NCBI RefSeq assembly: GCF_003722335.1
Contig: NZ_CP026100.1
Coordinates: 1,648,001 to 1,712,000, forward strand
Length of the DNA: 64,000 bases
Reading direction: 5' to 3'
Source of the DNA: Caulobacter flavus
GTDB lineage: Bacteria; Pseudomonadota; Alphaproteobacteria; Caulobacterales; Caulobacteraceae
Shown here: positions 45,614 to 54,056 of the stretch, piece after piece
Position numbering within the stretch: the stretch's first letter is position 1
How the letters are laid out: every line of letters starts with the position of its first letter
The notes under the pieces: generated by a model
Told to the model about the DNA's origin: nothing
Seen by the model: only the letters and a program-made list of their open reading frames with translations
Database searches by the model: none
Translations under genes and position numbers: made by a program

Positions 45614-46969
45614 GTGACAGTGCGTGAAGCGGGAGAGTGCGTTGGGGGCGTTCGAGAAGGATGTCTGGCGAAGGACGGTGCTGACCCTCCTCTCGCGAGC
45701 AGAGCCGTCCCCCCGTCGCTCGACGCCGACGGGCGGATCCTTCGCCTTTCGGCCGCGAAATTGGATACTGGCGAGGCGATCGCCAGGTCGAAACGGCGAC
45801 GGCCGGCCCGAGGCCGGGCGCGTCGCCTGGTCTGGTCGGCGGTCGCGGCTTTTAGTTTCCCGGTGTGGGGGTGTGGCGTGGTCATGGGCAAGGAAGTCAA
45901 TCTCGTCGGCGGCTACGCGACCGTCGAGAGGTCGGACGAACTGTATGATTGCGCGATCATGGCGCATTCCAAGGCGCTGAACCGGATCATCGCCTCCTGC
46001 TCGCCGGGCGCGGTCAAGATCATCGCGACGGACACCGGCAAGATCGACACGATCGACGCGCCGATGGGGCCAGAGCAGCCCTTCGTCCACCGCCCCGGCG
46101 ACGACATGCTGCTTTACTACGCGGGCAGCGGCCACAACCCGGCGATCCGCGAGATCGACGTCAAGGCGGCGACGCTCTTCGACCGTCCCATCGTCGTCGA
46201 GGGGGGCTTCAGCTACGCCAACAGCAATCTCAATCCTCGCGACCGCTGCCTGGTCGTAAGCCTCTACAAAGACGACGGCCTGTACCGGGCCAGCGTGCTG
46301 AAGGTCTACGACTACGACCCGCGGGGGCGCGAGCCGATCAAGGTCGGCGGCGATGCGCTGATCGAGGTGGACGACGGCACGGACCCTCTGGGTCTGGGCC
46401 TCCCGAACCACAGCCGGGTGGCCTGTGTCAGGAACGCCGCGGGCGAGCTGGTCCTGTTCAGGAACGCCTTCGAGGGCGAACCGGGCAAGGGGCGCTGGGT
46501 CATCAGAAAAATCACGGCCCGAGGCCGCGAGGCGGTGTTCAGCAGCGCGACGCGGATGCGATTCCTGCAGCCCAAGCTGGCGCCCTACATCTTCGCGCGC
46601 GACGACATCACGGCCGGCCTGCTGCAGATCGACACCGAAACGGCGGAGGTCCGCCGCATCGGCGAGAAGGCCGATGGGGCGTGGGAGGACTTCGATCCTT
46701 CCACCGGCGTCGGCATGGTCGCCACGCCGCTCCATCGCCAGCCCGGATCGACGTCGGTAGGTGGCACGGGCCCCAACCGGCTCAGCCTGGTGGATCTGGA
46801 CGGGGCCGTCGTGGGCGGAACCGTGCTGACCTCGTCCGACGACCTGTTCGGCGCCAGCGTGTCGAACGGCTGGCTGGGAGACGGTTTCGTGTCCTCCGCC
46901 AACGGCGGGGTTCGCATCCAGCGGCCGGGCGCCGACCCGATCACGAACAGCACAAACCACTGGTTCTAG
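45614..46969 (+). CDS. hypothetical exported or lipo-protein heading the secretion island
   Basis: The frame from GTG 45614 gives 451 aa. Only the part after about residue 68 looks reliable: a basic cluster RRRPARGRARR, a hydrophobic stretch LVWSAVAAFSFPVWGC (lipobox-like end) and then a soluble domain from MGKEVNLVGGYATV on. ATG 45884 starts exactly at that domain and is the alternative start. The soluble part has repeated short beta-like segments (VHRPGDDMLLYYAGSG, DPRDRCLVVS-like, GLLQIDTETAEV) that suggest a beta-propeller. It ends 33 bp before the first giant gene and probably belongs to the same unit. No family is recognised. Confidence 0.6.
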   Translation: MTVREAGECVGGVREGCLAKDGADPPLASRAVPPSLDADGRILRLSAAKLDTGEAIARSKRRRPARGRARRLVWSAVAAFSFPVWGCGVVMGKEVNLVGGYATVERSDELYDCAIMAHSKALNRIIASCSPGAVKIIATDTGKIDTIDAPMGPEQPFVHRPGDDMLLYYAGSGHNPAIREIDVKAATLFDRPIVVEGGFSYANSNLNPRDRCLVVSLYKDDGLYRASVLKVYDYDPRGREPIKVGGDALIEVDDGTDPLGLGLPNHSRVACVRNAAGELVLFRNAFEGEPGKGRWVIRKITARGREAVFSSATRMRFLQPKLAPYIFARDDITAGLLQIDTETAEVRRIGEKADGAWEDFDPSTGVGMVATPLHRQPGSTSVGGTGPNRLSLVDLDGAVVGGTVLTSSDDLFGASVSNGWLGDGFVSSANGGVRIQRPGADPITNSTNHWF

Positions 46970-47002
46970 TTCGCCGGCTCTAGGGGGCGAGGGGGATCTT
47001 CG

Positions 47003-50000
47003 ATGGCCAGCGCAAAGCAGACCATGTTCAAGGCCAAGCTGCAGTACTATCAGCAGCGGCTGCAGCTCACCAATCTGACGCCGATGCAGCGCAGCATGTA
47101 CGCTCTGGCCTACACCCAGGCGGCGCGAAACATCGCCGATCAGTCCGGCCTCAACAGTCCCTGGATCAACGGCCTGGGCGGCCTCGGCGGCTGGAACCGC
47201 GTGGGGGCATCCACCTTCGTGGTCGGCCAGAAGCTGGGGACCACCGGCCAGCCGCTCTACACCATTGGCAGCGCGCCGGCCGGATCGCGCAACTCTGTCT
47301 ATTTCGACATGGCCATGGACGTCTTCGAGGATCAGGGCGGTCACAAGACGCTGTATCTGACGTCGCCGGGCGCCATCAACGAGCTCGGCCAGAACGAAGC
47401 CCTGCAGGGCGGCATCATGGGCTACCTGAACCAGTGGTCCAACGACCCCAAGGGGATGCGCGCCCGTATCGCCGACACCAAGGCGTTCATCGACGCCAAC
47501 ATCGACAGGATCCTGACCTACCAGAACATCGAGTTCGTCTCCTACTCGATCGGCGTGAACGAGGGCAGCTTCGCGGCCGCCTACGTTCGCCTGCTGGCCG
47601 CCCAGCGGGGCAGCAGCGTGGTGATCAACAACACCATGTTCGCCCCGTACTACGCGCCGGGCCTGGTCTCGGCCTATGGCGACTACGGGCTGAGCATAGA
47701 GGCCGGCAAGGGCAAGGTCGTATCGCACAACACCGATGGCGTGACCGTGCCCGACACCCAGCGCCAGGGCTTCCTCGCCAAGGACGCGGCGAACTACATC
47801 GTGGTTCCCGACGCCGCGGTGCAGATCAACGGGCAGCTCTACGTCGTCGATCCCGTCCGAAATCACGACCTGTTCTTCCTGATCGAGCACTTCGTCGGTC
47901 GCGAGAACGGGACCGTCAACACCGGCCCCAACCAGATCGCCATCTTCTCCATCGACAAGCAGGGGAACATCACGTTCCTGCGGAACGAGGACAAGGCGAC
48001 GATCAAGCTCCGGGAGATCAACCTCGAGAGCAAGTCGGAAGCCGAGCTGCTGCGCCGCTACGACGAGTTCAACTACAACAGCGGGATGATCGGCTCGATC
48101 GTCGGCTCGTCGATCGGCAGCTACCTGGCCGACGGCAACGAGATCAAGGGCATCGTCTACTCCTCGATCCTGGGCGAGGTCGGCGAACGTCTGGCGCTGT
48201 CCCTGTCGGGCGCTGTCGGCGCGAACATCGACGCCGCCGGCAAGCTGACCTCGGCGGTCCAGGGCTCGTTCGCCGCCGATGTCTCGGCCAGGCTGCAGTC
48301 GGCGACGATCGGCTCGATCAGCTCGATGATGACCATGGCGCTGGGCGAGGCCCTGGGCCTCGACGGGTTCGGCGCGGAGCTCTTCAACACCGCCGGTTCG
48401 ACGGTGAGCTCGAAGATCATCTCCAATCTTCTCGACCCGAACGCCAATATCTTCGACGGCTTCCATACGGGCGAGATCTTCACGGCCAACGGCGCGGGCA
48501 CGCTGATGGCCAACGCGCTGGGCTCGTTCCTCGGCGCCAAGCTCGGCGCGATGGTCGTGCAGCCGCAGACCCAGGCCTCGATGGTGCTGTCGTCCATCGG
48601 TTCGGCCGTCGGTTCCTACGCGGCCGTCCAGATCGCGGTGCAGGGCGGCCTCTATCAGCTCACGGCGCTGGGCAACCTGGTGGTTCCGGGCATCGGCGCC
48701 TTCGTGGGCTTCGTGATCGGCGCGCTGATCGGCAACCTGTTCGGCAAGAAGAAGCCCAAGATCCCCAGCGCCAACGCCGAGACGGTGCTGCAGATACCCT
48801 ATGCGCGCTACGAGCTCGGCGCGGTGACGGTGACCAACAACGGCAACCGCTCGCTGGTCACCTCGATGGCCACCACGGCGCGCGACACGCTGAACACCCT
48901 GATCAGCATGGTCGCTTACACCGACACGACGGCCTATGTGAGCAACCTCAACGGCGTCGGCACGACCCAGGTCTACGGTCACACGGCCAGCCAGATCTGG
49001 GTGAAGATCAACGGCGTTCAGAAGAACTTCGCCTCGGCCGACCAGGCGGTCGAGTACGGCGCGCTGACGGCGATCCGCAACACCAAGATCGTCGGCGGCG
49101 ACATCTTCGCCAAGCGGGTCATCGCCAAGTCGCCGGCAGGAGACCTGACCGCGCTTTCCGGCGATCTGCAGATCGCCAACGACTATCGCTTCTACGGCGA
49201 CAACCGCGACCTGGTGAACGGCTTCATCACCGGCGCCTACGCCAGCCTGACCCAGTGGGAGCAGGACTTCTACGGCCACCCGCCGCACAAGGCGCTGATC
49301 GACAAGCTGCACGCCAACGGCGCGTCGGCCCTGACGACCGACGAAACCAACTTCTACAACAGCTACAAGACGTCGATCGACAAGATCATCGTCGCCCTCG
49401 AGAACCAGGCCCTCGCCAATCCCTGGATCATCACGCTGCAGCGGATCAGCGAGCTGGGCCTCGACAAGTGGTCGGCCTCGGACTTCTACGGCGGCCTGCG
49501 CGGCTTCCTCGACAGCTTCGACCTGAAGGCCCACGGCACGGCCTACGAGAACGTCCGCATCACTGCGCAAGGGAACGGCGCGGAGATCCAGTCGCGCCTC
49601 CAGACCAGCGACGGCCTGTTCTCGATCCTGCCGCAGTCGGCGGCGGGGCCCGGCGACAACGACATCCTCAACGCCCGCTTCGAGAGCGGCATGCAGGGCT
49701 GGGACATGGCGACCTGGCAGGTGGCCAATCCCCAGCGCGGCGTGAACCTGAACGCCGACTGGTCGGGCAGCGGCAACGACGTGTTCTGGATGCACATGCC
49801 CGGCACGCCGGCCGCCGGCTCGGTCATCGACGTGCGCTCGGCGCTGATGGTGTCGAGCGCGGGTGTCACCTACGAGTCGTCGGTCAAGGCCGCCAACCAT
49901 CGCGGCCTAGCCCAGATGTACGTCGAGTTCTACGACGCCAACATGAACCAGGTGGGCGGGGCGTTCATGAACGGCCAGGGCCTGGAAGGCGGCTCCTGGC

Positions 50001-53000
50001 ACGGCGATCTCGCCAACTACAACACCATCAGCGGCACGGCGACCGCGCCTCCGGGCACGGCCTATCGGCGGATGGTGCTGCGCCTGGTCGCCACTGGCGG
50101 AGAGGTTCCGTTCGGCTTCTTCACACAGCCGACCTCGCGCGCGGTGGATCACCGCATAGCCTCGTGGGAGGACCAGGGCGAGGTGCTGCGGATCGATGAC
50201 ATGTCGCTGGTCGGCTACACCGTCACCAATCCCGGCGCGACGACCTCGGGCAACGACTTCATCGACCAGCGCCTGGCCGTCGGCGGCGTGACCATCGACG
50301 ACACCCATTCGGTCTGGGTCGAGCAGTACGACTACTACTGGAACGGCTGGGACTACGAGCAGGTCGACAACTCCTACTGGTCGACCGGCGACGGCGGCGA
50401 CGACATCTTCGTCGGCGGCGCGGGCGGGGACTACCTGTACGGCCGCAGCGGCTGGGACTGGCTGGACGGCCGGGGCGGCAACGACTGGCTGGACGGCGGC
50501 GACGGCAACGACACGCTGATCGGCGGCGCGGGCGAGGACACCCTGCTCGGCGGCGCGGGCGACGATTACCTGGCCGGCGGCGACGGGACCGATGGTCTCG
50601 ACGGCGGCGCCGGCAATGACGTCCTGGTCGACAGCTGGGGTTCGGAAGTCCTGCAGGGCGGCGACGGCGACGACACCTTCCTGATCGCCGAAGACGGCAC
50701 CTTCAACTGGTTCTGGGGCGGCTATGCCGATCCCAACAGCGACCCCTTCGGCAGCGACACCATCAGCGCCGAGCGCCTGGGCTTCGGCGTGGCCTTCGAC
50801 CTGGACTACCGTCCGCCCGAATGGAACGGCAACCCTGACGCCACGGCGGGCAATCCGATCACCCGCGCGGCGATCGTCACCAACGCCGCCACCGGCGCAT
50901 GGGTGACGAGCGAGGGCCTGCTCAGCATCGAGAACGCCACCGGCTCGGAGTTCGCCGATCGGATCTACGGCACGACGGGCGACAACGTCCTCAAGGGCCT
51001 GGACGGCGCCGACCAGCTGTGGGGCCGCGACGGCAACGACACCATCGAGGGCGGCAAGGGCGCCGACAGCATGGCGGGCGAAGGCGGCTATGACTGGCTC
51101 AGCTACGTCGGATCCTCAGGGGGTGTCTTCATCGATCTTTCCACCGGCAAGGCGCAGGGCGGCGACGCCGAGGGCGACGTGTTCTCGGGCTTCGAGGCCG
51201 TGCGCGGCTCCAAGGCCGCCGACCAGCTGAAGGGCTACGACGGCGGCGACAACTGGCTCGACGGCGAGGCCGGCGACGACTGGCTGGTGGCGACCACCGG
51301 CGCGGACGTCTTCGTCGGCGGCGAGGGCAAGGACTTCGTCGACTATTCGGCCGCGACCGGCGCGGTGTCCCTGAACCTCGGCGGCTACACGGCGACCGGC
51401 GTCGTCAACGGCTACGGCTATGGCGGCATGGCCGCCAACCAGACCTATATCGGCGTCGAGGGCGTGGTCGGCTCGGCCTTCGCCGACTCGATCGTGGGGG
51501 GCGAGGGCGACCAGACCTTCATCGGCGGCGCGGGCAACGACGTGCTCAGCGGCGGCGGCGGCGCCGACACCTATGTGATCAACCGCGGCGGCGGGTCCGA
51601 CACGGTCAACGAAGACAACACCGGCTGGAACGTCATCTCGTTCGGGCAGGACGTGAAGTTCTCGGACCTCTGGGGGAGCACGGCCGGCGGCGCCAGCGGC
51701 TGGCTGGACCTGGGCATTCGTGGCGACGCCCAGGTGCGGGTGGTGTCCAACTTCGGGTCCTATCCCACCGCGGGCAACAACAAGGTCAAGTCCATCGACA
51801 TGGGCGGGGCCTCGCAGCTCGACATCGGGGCCATCACCTTCGGCGTGGCCAGCAACGACGCATCGACTACGCTGGTCGGCAGCCGCGACACCGCCGACCT
51901 CATCCTGGCGATGAATGGCGACGACATCGTCTGGGGCGCGGCGAGCAATCACGTCGAGAGCAACGGCAACGTCGTCGTCGGCGGATTGGGCAACGACCAG
52001 ATTCACACCTCCAACGGCGACGATCAGTTCGGCTACGATCGCGGCGAGGGCCTGGACCTGATCTGGGACACCGGCGGCGAGGACACCCTCGCGCTGGGCG
52101 CGAGCATCGCGGCGGAGGACGTGATCTACGAAGTCGTGGGGTCTGACCTCTATATCGGGGCCAGGAACCTCTCCAACACCAGCCAGACGGCCAGCCAGGT
52201 CGCCGACCGGGTGCAAATCGTCGGCGGCGGCGTCAAGTACGTCACCAAGGACTACTATTCGGGCGAAGTCCTGTACGAGAGCCTGAACACCGTCGAATAC
52301 GTGCTGGCCGGCGGGACCTCGATCGACCTGCGCAAGCTGGACATCACGTGGACCGAGAGCGTCGTCTACAACTACGAATACGTCTATCCCATCGCCCTTG
52401 ATCTCAATGGCGACGGCCTGGACCTGCTGACGGTCGAGGCGTCCAGCGTGGTGGCCAGGACGGCGGGCGGCGGGATCTCCAAGGTGGGCTGGGTCGGCCC
52501 GACCGACGGCTTCCTGGCCGTGGACCGCGACGGCGACGGGGCGATCAACAGGCTGTCGGAGCTGTCGTTCGTGCAGGACAAGCCGGGCGCGACCAGCGAC
52601 CTGGAAGGCCTGCGCACCTGGGACACCAACGGCGACGGCCTGCTCGACAAGAACGACAGGGACTTCTCCAGAATCCTGCTGTTCGTCGACGCCAACCAGA
52701 ACGGCCGCTCGACCGCCAAGGAGCTGCGCACCCTGGAAGAGGCCGGCATCGCGGCCATCAACCTGGGCGGCGTGGCCACCGGCGTCTCCGCCGAGATGGT
52801 CACCGAAAGCTTCGTGCAGAACACGATCAGCTTCATCTGGGCCGACGGCCGCACGGGCCAGGGCTACGACGTGGCGCTGGCGCGACGGGTGCTGGGCTCG
52901 GTGGGCTACGACGCGGGCGACTACCAGGCCGAGTGGGGCGGCGCCGCCGAGGATGGCGAGCTGGGCCAGCTGGCCAATGATCCCAAGGCGGTCGCCCTGG

Positions 53001-53740
53001 CCGCGCGGATCAAGGCCAGGAAGGGCCTGCTCGACGCCATCGGCGCCAGCTACGACGAGGTCAAGGCCGCCGCCCAGCTGGACTTCAGCGACCACGATCG
53101 CATCGACGCCGCGATCGCCAAGCGCTGGCAGGCCATGAACGCCTCCGAGCAGGCCCGCTGGCTGACCGAAGGCCAGCAGGCCTCCGAGAAGATCAAGCGC
53201 ATCTCGGCTCAGCAGTCCCAGCTCAACGACCTCAACGCCGCCGCGCAGGCTCGTCAGGACGTGATCGAGCGCGGCCATGCTCAGGCCGGTCAGGCGGTCA
53301 CCCTGACCGGCCTTGGCGAGGCCGGGCAGGGCGCGGCGGTTTCCGCCGCCTCGGACCTGGGCGTGGGCTTCGGGGCCGTGGGCCTTGGGCTGTCGATCGC
53401 CGGCGGCGAGCTTCTGGACGCCGGTCCGGCCTATGGCGGCGCGGCCGGCCAGGCCGACGCCTGGTGGCGCCAGGACGCCGGCGGCGGCCTGCTGGGCGGC
53501 GGCTCGCTGGGCGCGCGCCTGGCGGCCATGGACGCCGAGCCGGGCCGGGGCCTCGGCCAGGTCGCTTCGGGCGCGGTGGACGCTGAGCTCCTGCAGCGCC
53601 AGGCCCTGCTGCGCCAGGCCATGGCCGGCTTCGGCGGCCAGGGCGGCGGCGCGGCGGTCTGGACCCGCGACGAGGCGAGGCTGGCGATCCCGCTGGCCGC
53701 CTCGGCCGGCCTCAAGGCCCAGCCCGCCCTGAGCGCCTAG
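47003..53740 (+). CDS. giant RTX type I secretion substrate with glycine zipper (RTX1)
   Basis: A protein of 2245 aa. In order: a unique N-domain (1-350); a Gly/Ala-rich hydrophobic region (350-580) ending in a perfect glycine zipper G565-AFV-G569-FVI-G573-ALI-G577-NLF-G581 and basic KKKPK; a beta-rich region (600-1140); RTX nonapeptides of GGDGNDTLIGG type (about 1131-1235) and further RTX blocks near 1320-1360 and 1490-1535; three EF-hand-like loops (from D1800, D1841 and D1874); and a coiled-coil plus Gly/Ala-rich tail. RTX repeats fold with calcium outside the cell. The exporter genes follow 316 bp downstream. No catalytic motif was recognised. It is a surface or released giant protein. 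Confidence 0.9.
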   Translation: MASAKQTMFKAKLQYYQQRLQLTNLTPMQRSMYALAYTQAARNIADQSGLNSPWINGLGGLGGWNRVGASTFVVGQKLGTTGQPLYTIGSAPAGSRNSVYFDMAMDVFEDQGGHKTLYLTSPGAINELGQNEALQGGIMGYLNQWSNDPKGMRARIADTKAFIDANIDRILTYQNIEFVSYSIGVNEGSFAAAYVRLLAAQRGSSVVINNTMFAPYYAPGLVSAYGDYGLSIEAGKGKVVSHNTDGVTVPDTQRQGFLAKDAANYIVVPDAAVQINGQLYVVDPVRNHDLFFLIEHFVGRENGTVNTGPNQIAIFSIDKQGNITFLRNEDKATIKLREINLESKSEAELLRRYDEFNYNSGMIGSIVGSSIGSYLADGNEIKGIVYSSILGEVGERLALSLSGAVGANIDAAGKLTSAVQGSFAADVSARLQSATIGSISSMMTMALGEALGLDGFGAELFNTAGSTVSSKIISNLLDPNANIFDGFHTGEIFTANGAGTLMANALGSFLGAKLGAMVVQPQTQASMVLSSIGSAVGSYAAVQIAVQGGLYQLTALGNLVVPGIGAFVGFVIGALIGNLFGKKKPKIPSANAETVLQIPYARYELGAVTVTNNGNRSLVTSMATTARDTLNTLISMVAYTDTTAYVSNLNGVGTTQVYGHTASQIWVKINGVQKNFASADQAVEYGALTAIRNTKIVGGDIFAKRVIAKSPAGDLTALSGDLQIANDYRFYGDNRDLVNGFITGAYASLTQWEQDFYGHPPHKALIDKLHANGASALTTDETNFYNSYKTSIDKIIVALENQALANPWIITLQRISELGLDKWSASDFYGGLRGFLDSFDLKAHGTAYENVRITAQGNGAEIQSRLQTSDGLFSILPQSAAGPGDNDILNARFESGMQGWDMATWQVANPQRGVNLNADWSGSGNDVFWMHMPGTPAAGSVIDVRSALMVSSAGVTYESSVKAANHRGLAQMYVEFYDANMNQVGGAFMNGQGLEGGSWHGDLANYNTISGTATAPPGTAYRRMVLRLVATGGEVPFGFFTQPTSRAVDHRIASWEDQGEVLRIDDMSLVGYTVTNPGATTSGNDFIDQRLAVGGVTIDDTHSVWVEQYDYYWNGWDYEQVDNSYWSTGDGGDDIFVGGAGGDYLYGRSGWDWLDGRGGNDWLDGGDGNDTLIGGAGEDTLLGGAGDDYLAGGDGTDGLDGGAGNDVLVDSWGSEVLQGGDGDDTFLIAEDGTFNWFWGGYADPNSDPFGSDTISAERLGFGVAFDLDYRPPEWNGNPDATAGNPITRAAIVTNAATGAWVTSEGLLSIENATGSEFADRIYGTTGDNVLKGLDGADQLWGRDGNDTIEGGKGADSMAGEGGYDWLSYVGSSGGVFIDLSTGKAQGGDAEGDVFSGFEAVRGSKAADQLKGYDGGDNWLDGEAGDDWLVATTGADVFVGGEGKDFVDYSAATGAVSLNLGGYTATGVVNGYGYGGMAANQTYIGVEGVVGSAFADSIVGGEGDQTFIGGAGNDVLSGGGGADTYVINRGGGSDTVNEDNTGWNVISFGQDVKFSDLWGSTAGGASGWLDLGIRGDAQVRVVSNFGSYPTAGNNKVKSIDMGGASQLDIGAITFGVASNDASTTLVGSRDTADLILAMNGDDIVWGAASNHVESNGNVVVGGLGNDQIHTSNGDDQFGYDRGEGLDLIWDTGGEDTLALGASIAAEDVIYEVVGSDLYIGARNLSNTSQTASQVADRVQIVGGGVKYVTKDYYSGEVLYESLNTVEYVLAGGTSIDLRKLDITWTESVVYNYEYVYPIALDLNGDGLDLLTVEASSVVARTAGGGISKVGWVGPTDGFLAVDRDGDGAINRLSELSFVQDKPGATSDLEGLRTWDTNGDGLLDKNDRDFSRILLFVDANQNGRSTAKELRTLEEAGIAAINLGGVATGVSAEMVTESFVQNTISFIWADGRTGQGYDVALARRVLGSVGYDAGDYQAEWGGAAEDGELGQLANDPKAVALAARIKARKGLLDAIGASYDEVKAAAQLDFSDHDRIDAAIAKRWQAMNASEQARWLTEGQQASEKIKRISAQQSQLNDLNAAAQARQDVIERGHAQAGQAVTLTGLGEAGQGAAVSAASDLGVGFGAVGLGLSIAGGELLDAGPAYGGAAGQADAWWRQDAGGGLLGGGSLGARLAAMDAEPGRGLGQVASGAVDAELLQRQALLRQAMAGFGGQGGGAAVWTRDEARLAIPLAASAGLKAQPALSA
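50223..50431 (+). repeat. 209-bp direct repeat, copy 1 (in RTX1)
   Basis: Identical base for base to 62181-62389 by my reading, in the same reading frame (about residues 1074-1143). It covers the segment just before and at the start of the RTX array. Flanking DNA diverges at once on both sides. Confidence 0.93.
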
Positions 53741-53788
53741 AGCCTTTTAGCCTCACATGGAATCATGTGAGGCGTCTAAAAAGGCTCT
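53739..53788. repeat. hairpin-forming repeat after RTX1
   Basis: AGAGCCTTTTAG..CCTCACATG / CATGTGAGG..CTAAAAAGGCTCT surrounds a GAAT loop. It starts at the RTX1 stop and may end its transcript, although no T run follows. Confidence 0.6.
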
Positions 53789-53800
53789 AAATCAAACATT

Positions 53801-53851
53801 TAGAGCGCGTTGGTCGGCGAAACCGCTCACACTTTCGCCCAACGCGCTCTA
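53801..53851. repeat. palindromic intergenic repeat
   Basis: TAGAGCGCGTTGG with TCGGCGAAA, mirrored by TTTCGCCC and AACGCGCTCTA. Together with the hairpin before it, it occupies the first third of the 316-bp gap; 53852-54056 shows no further feature. Confidence 0.65.
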
Positions 53852-54056
53852 AGGGCGCCACATCCGGGCACAGGACGCTCGGCCCGCCTCGAGACGGGCC
53901 GGGCGTCCCAGTTTTCGACCGCCGCGGCGGCCTGGTTTCGCGGTCCCCGCCTCAACCTTGGGCGAAGCGCCATTTCGGCGGATAACGCCGCGTTGCGTTG
54001 TTGCTACCAATCCGCGAGTGAGCTAGATCAGTCGCCGGGGTAGTCGGGGCTTATCG

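Noticed and set aside
47500-47720. Possible alpha/beta-hydrolase in the RTX1 N-domain (FVSYSIGVNEGS)
   Set aside because: The serine motif is not GxSxG and no Asp/His partners could be placed, so no lipase activity is claimed.
45521-49900. Open frame of 1459 codons on the minus strand opposite RTX1
   Set aside because: Same shadow effect. It crosses two plus-strand genes with clear features and has no domain of its own.
50395-50700. Short tandem repeats that could suggest a CRISPR array or minisatellite
   Set aside because: They encode RTX nonapeptides (GGxGxDxLx) in frame, with degenerate DNA repeats and no spacers.
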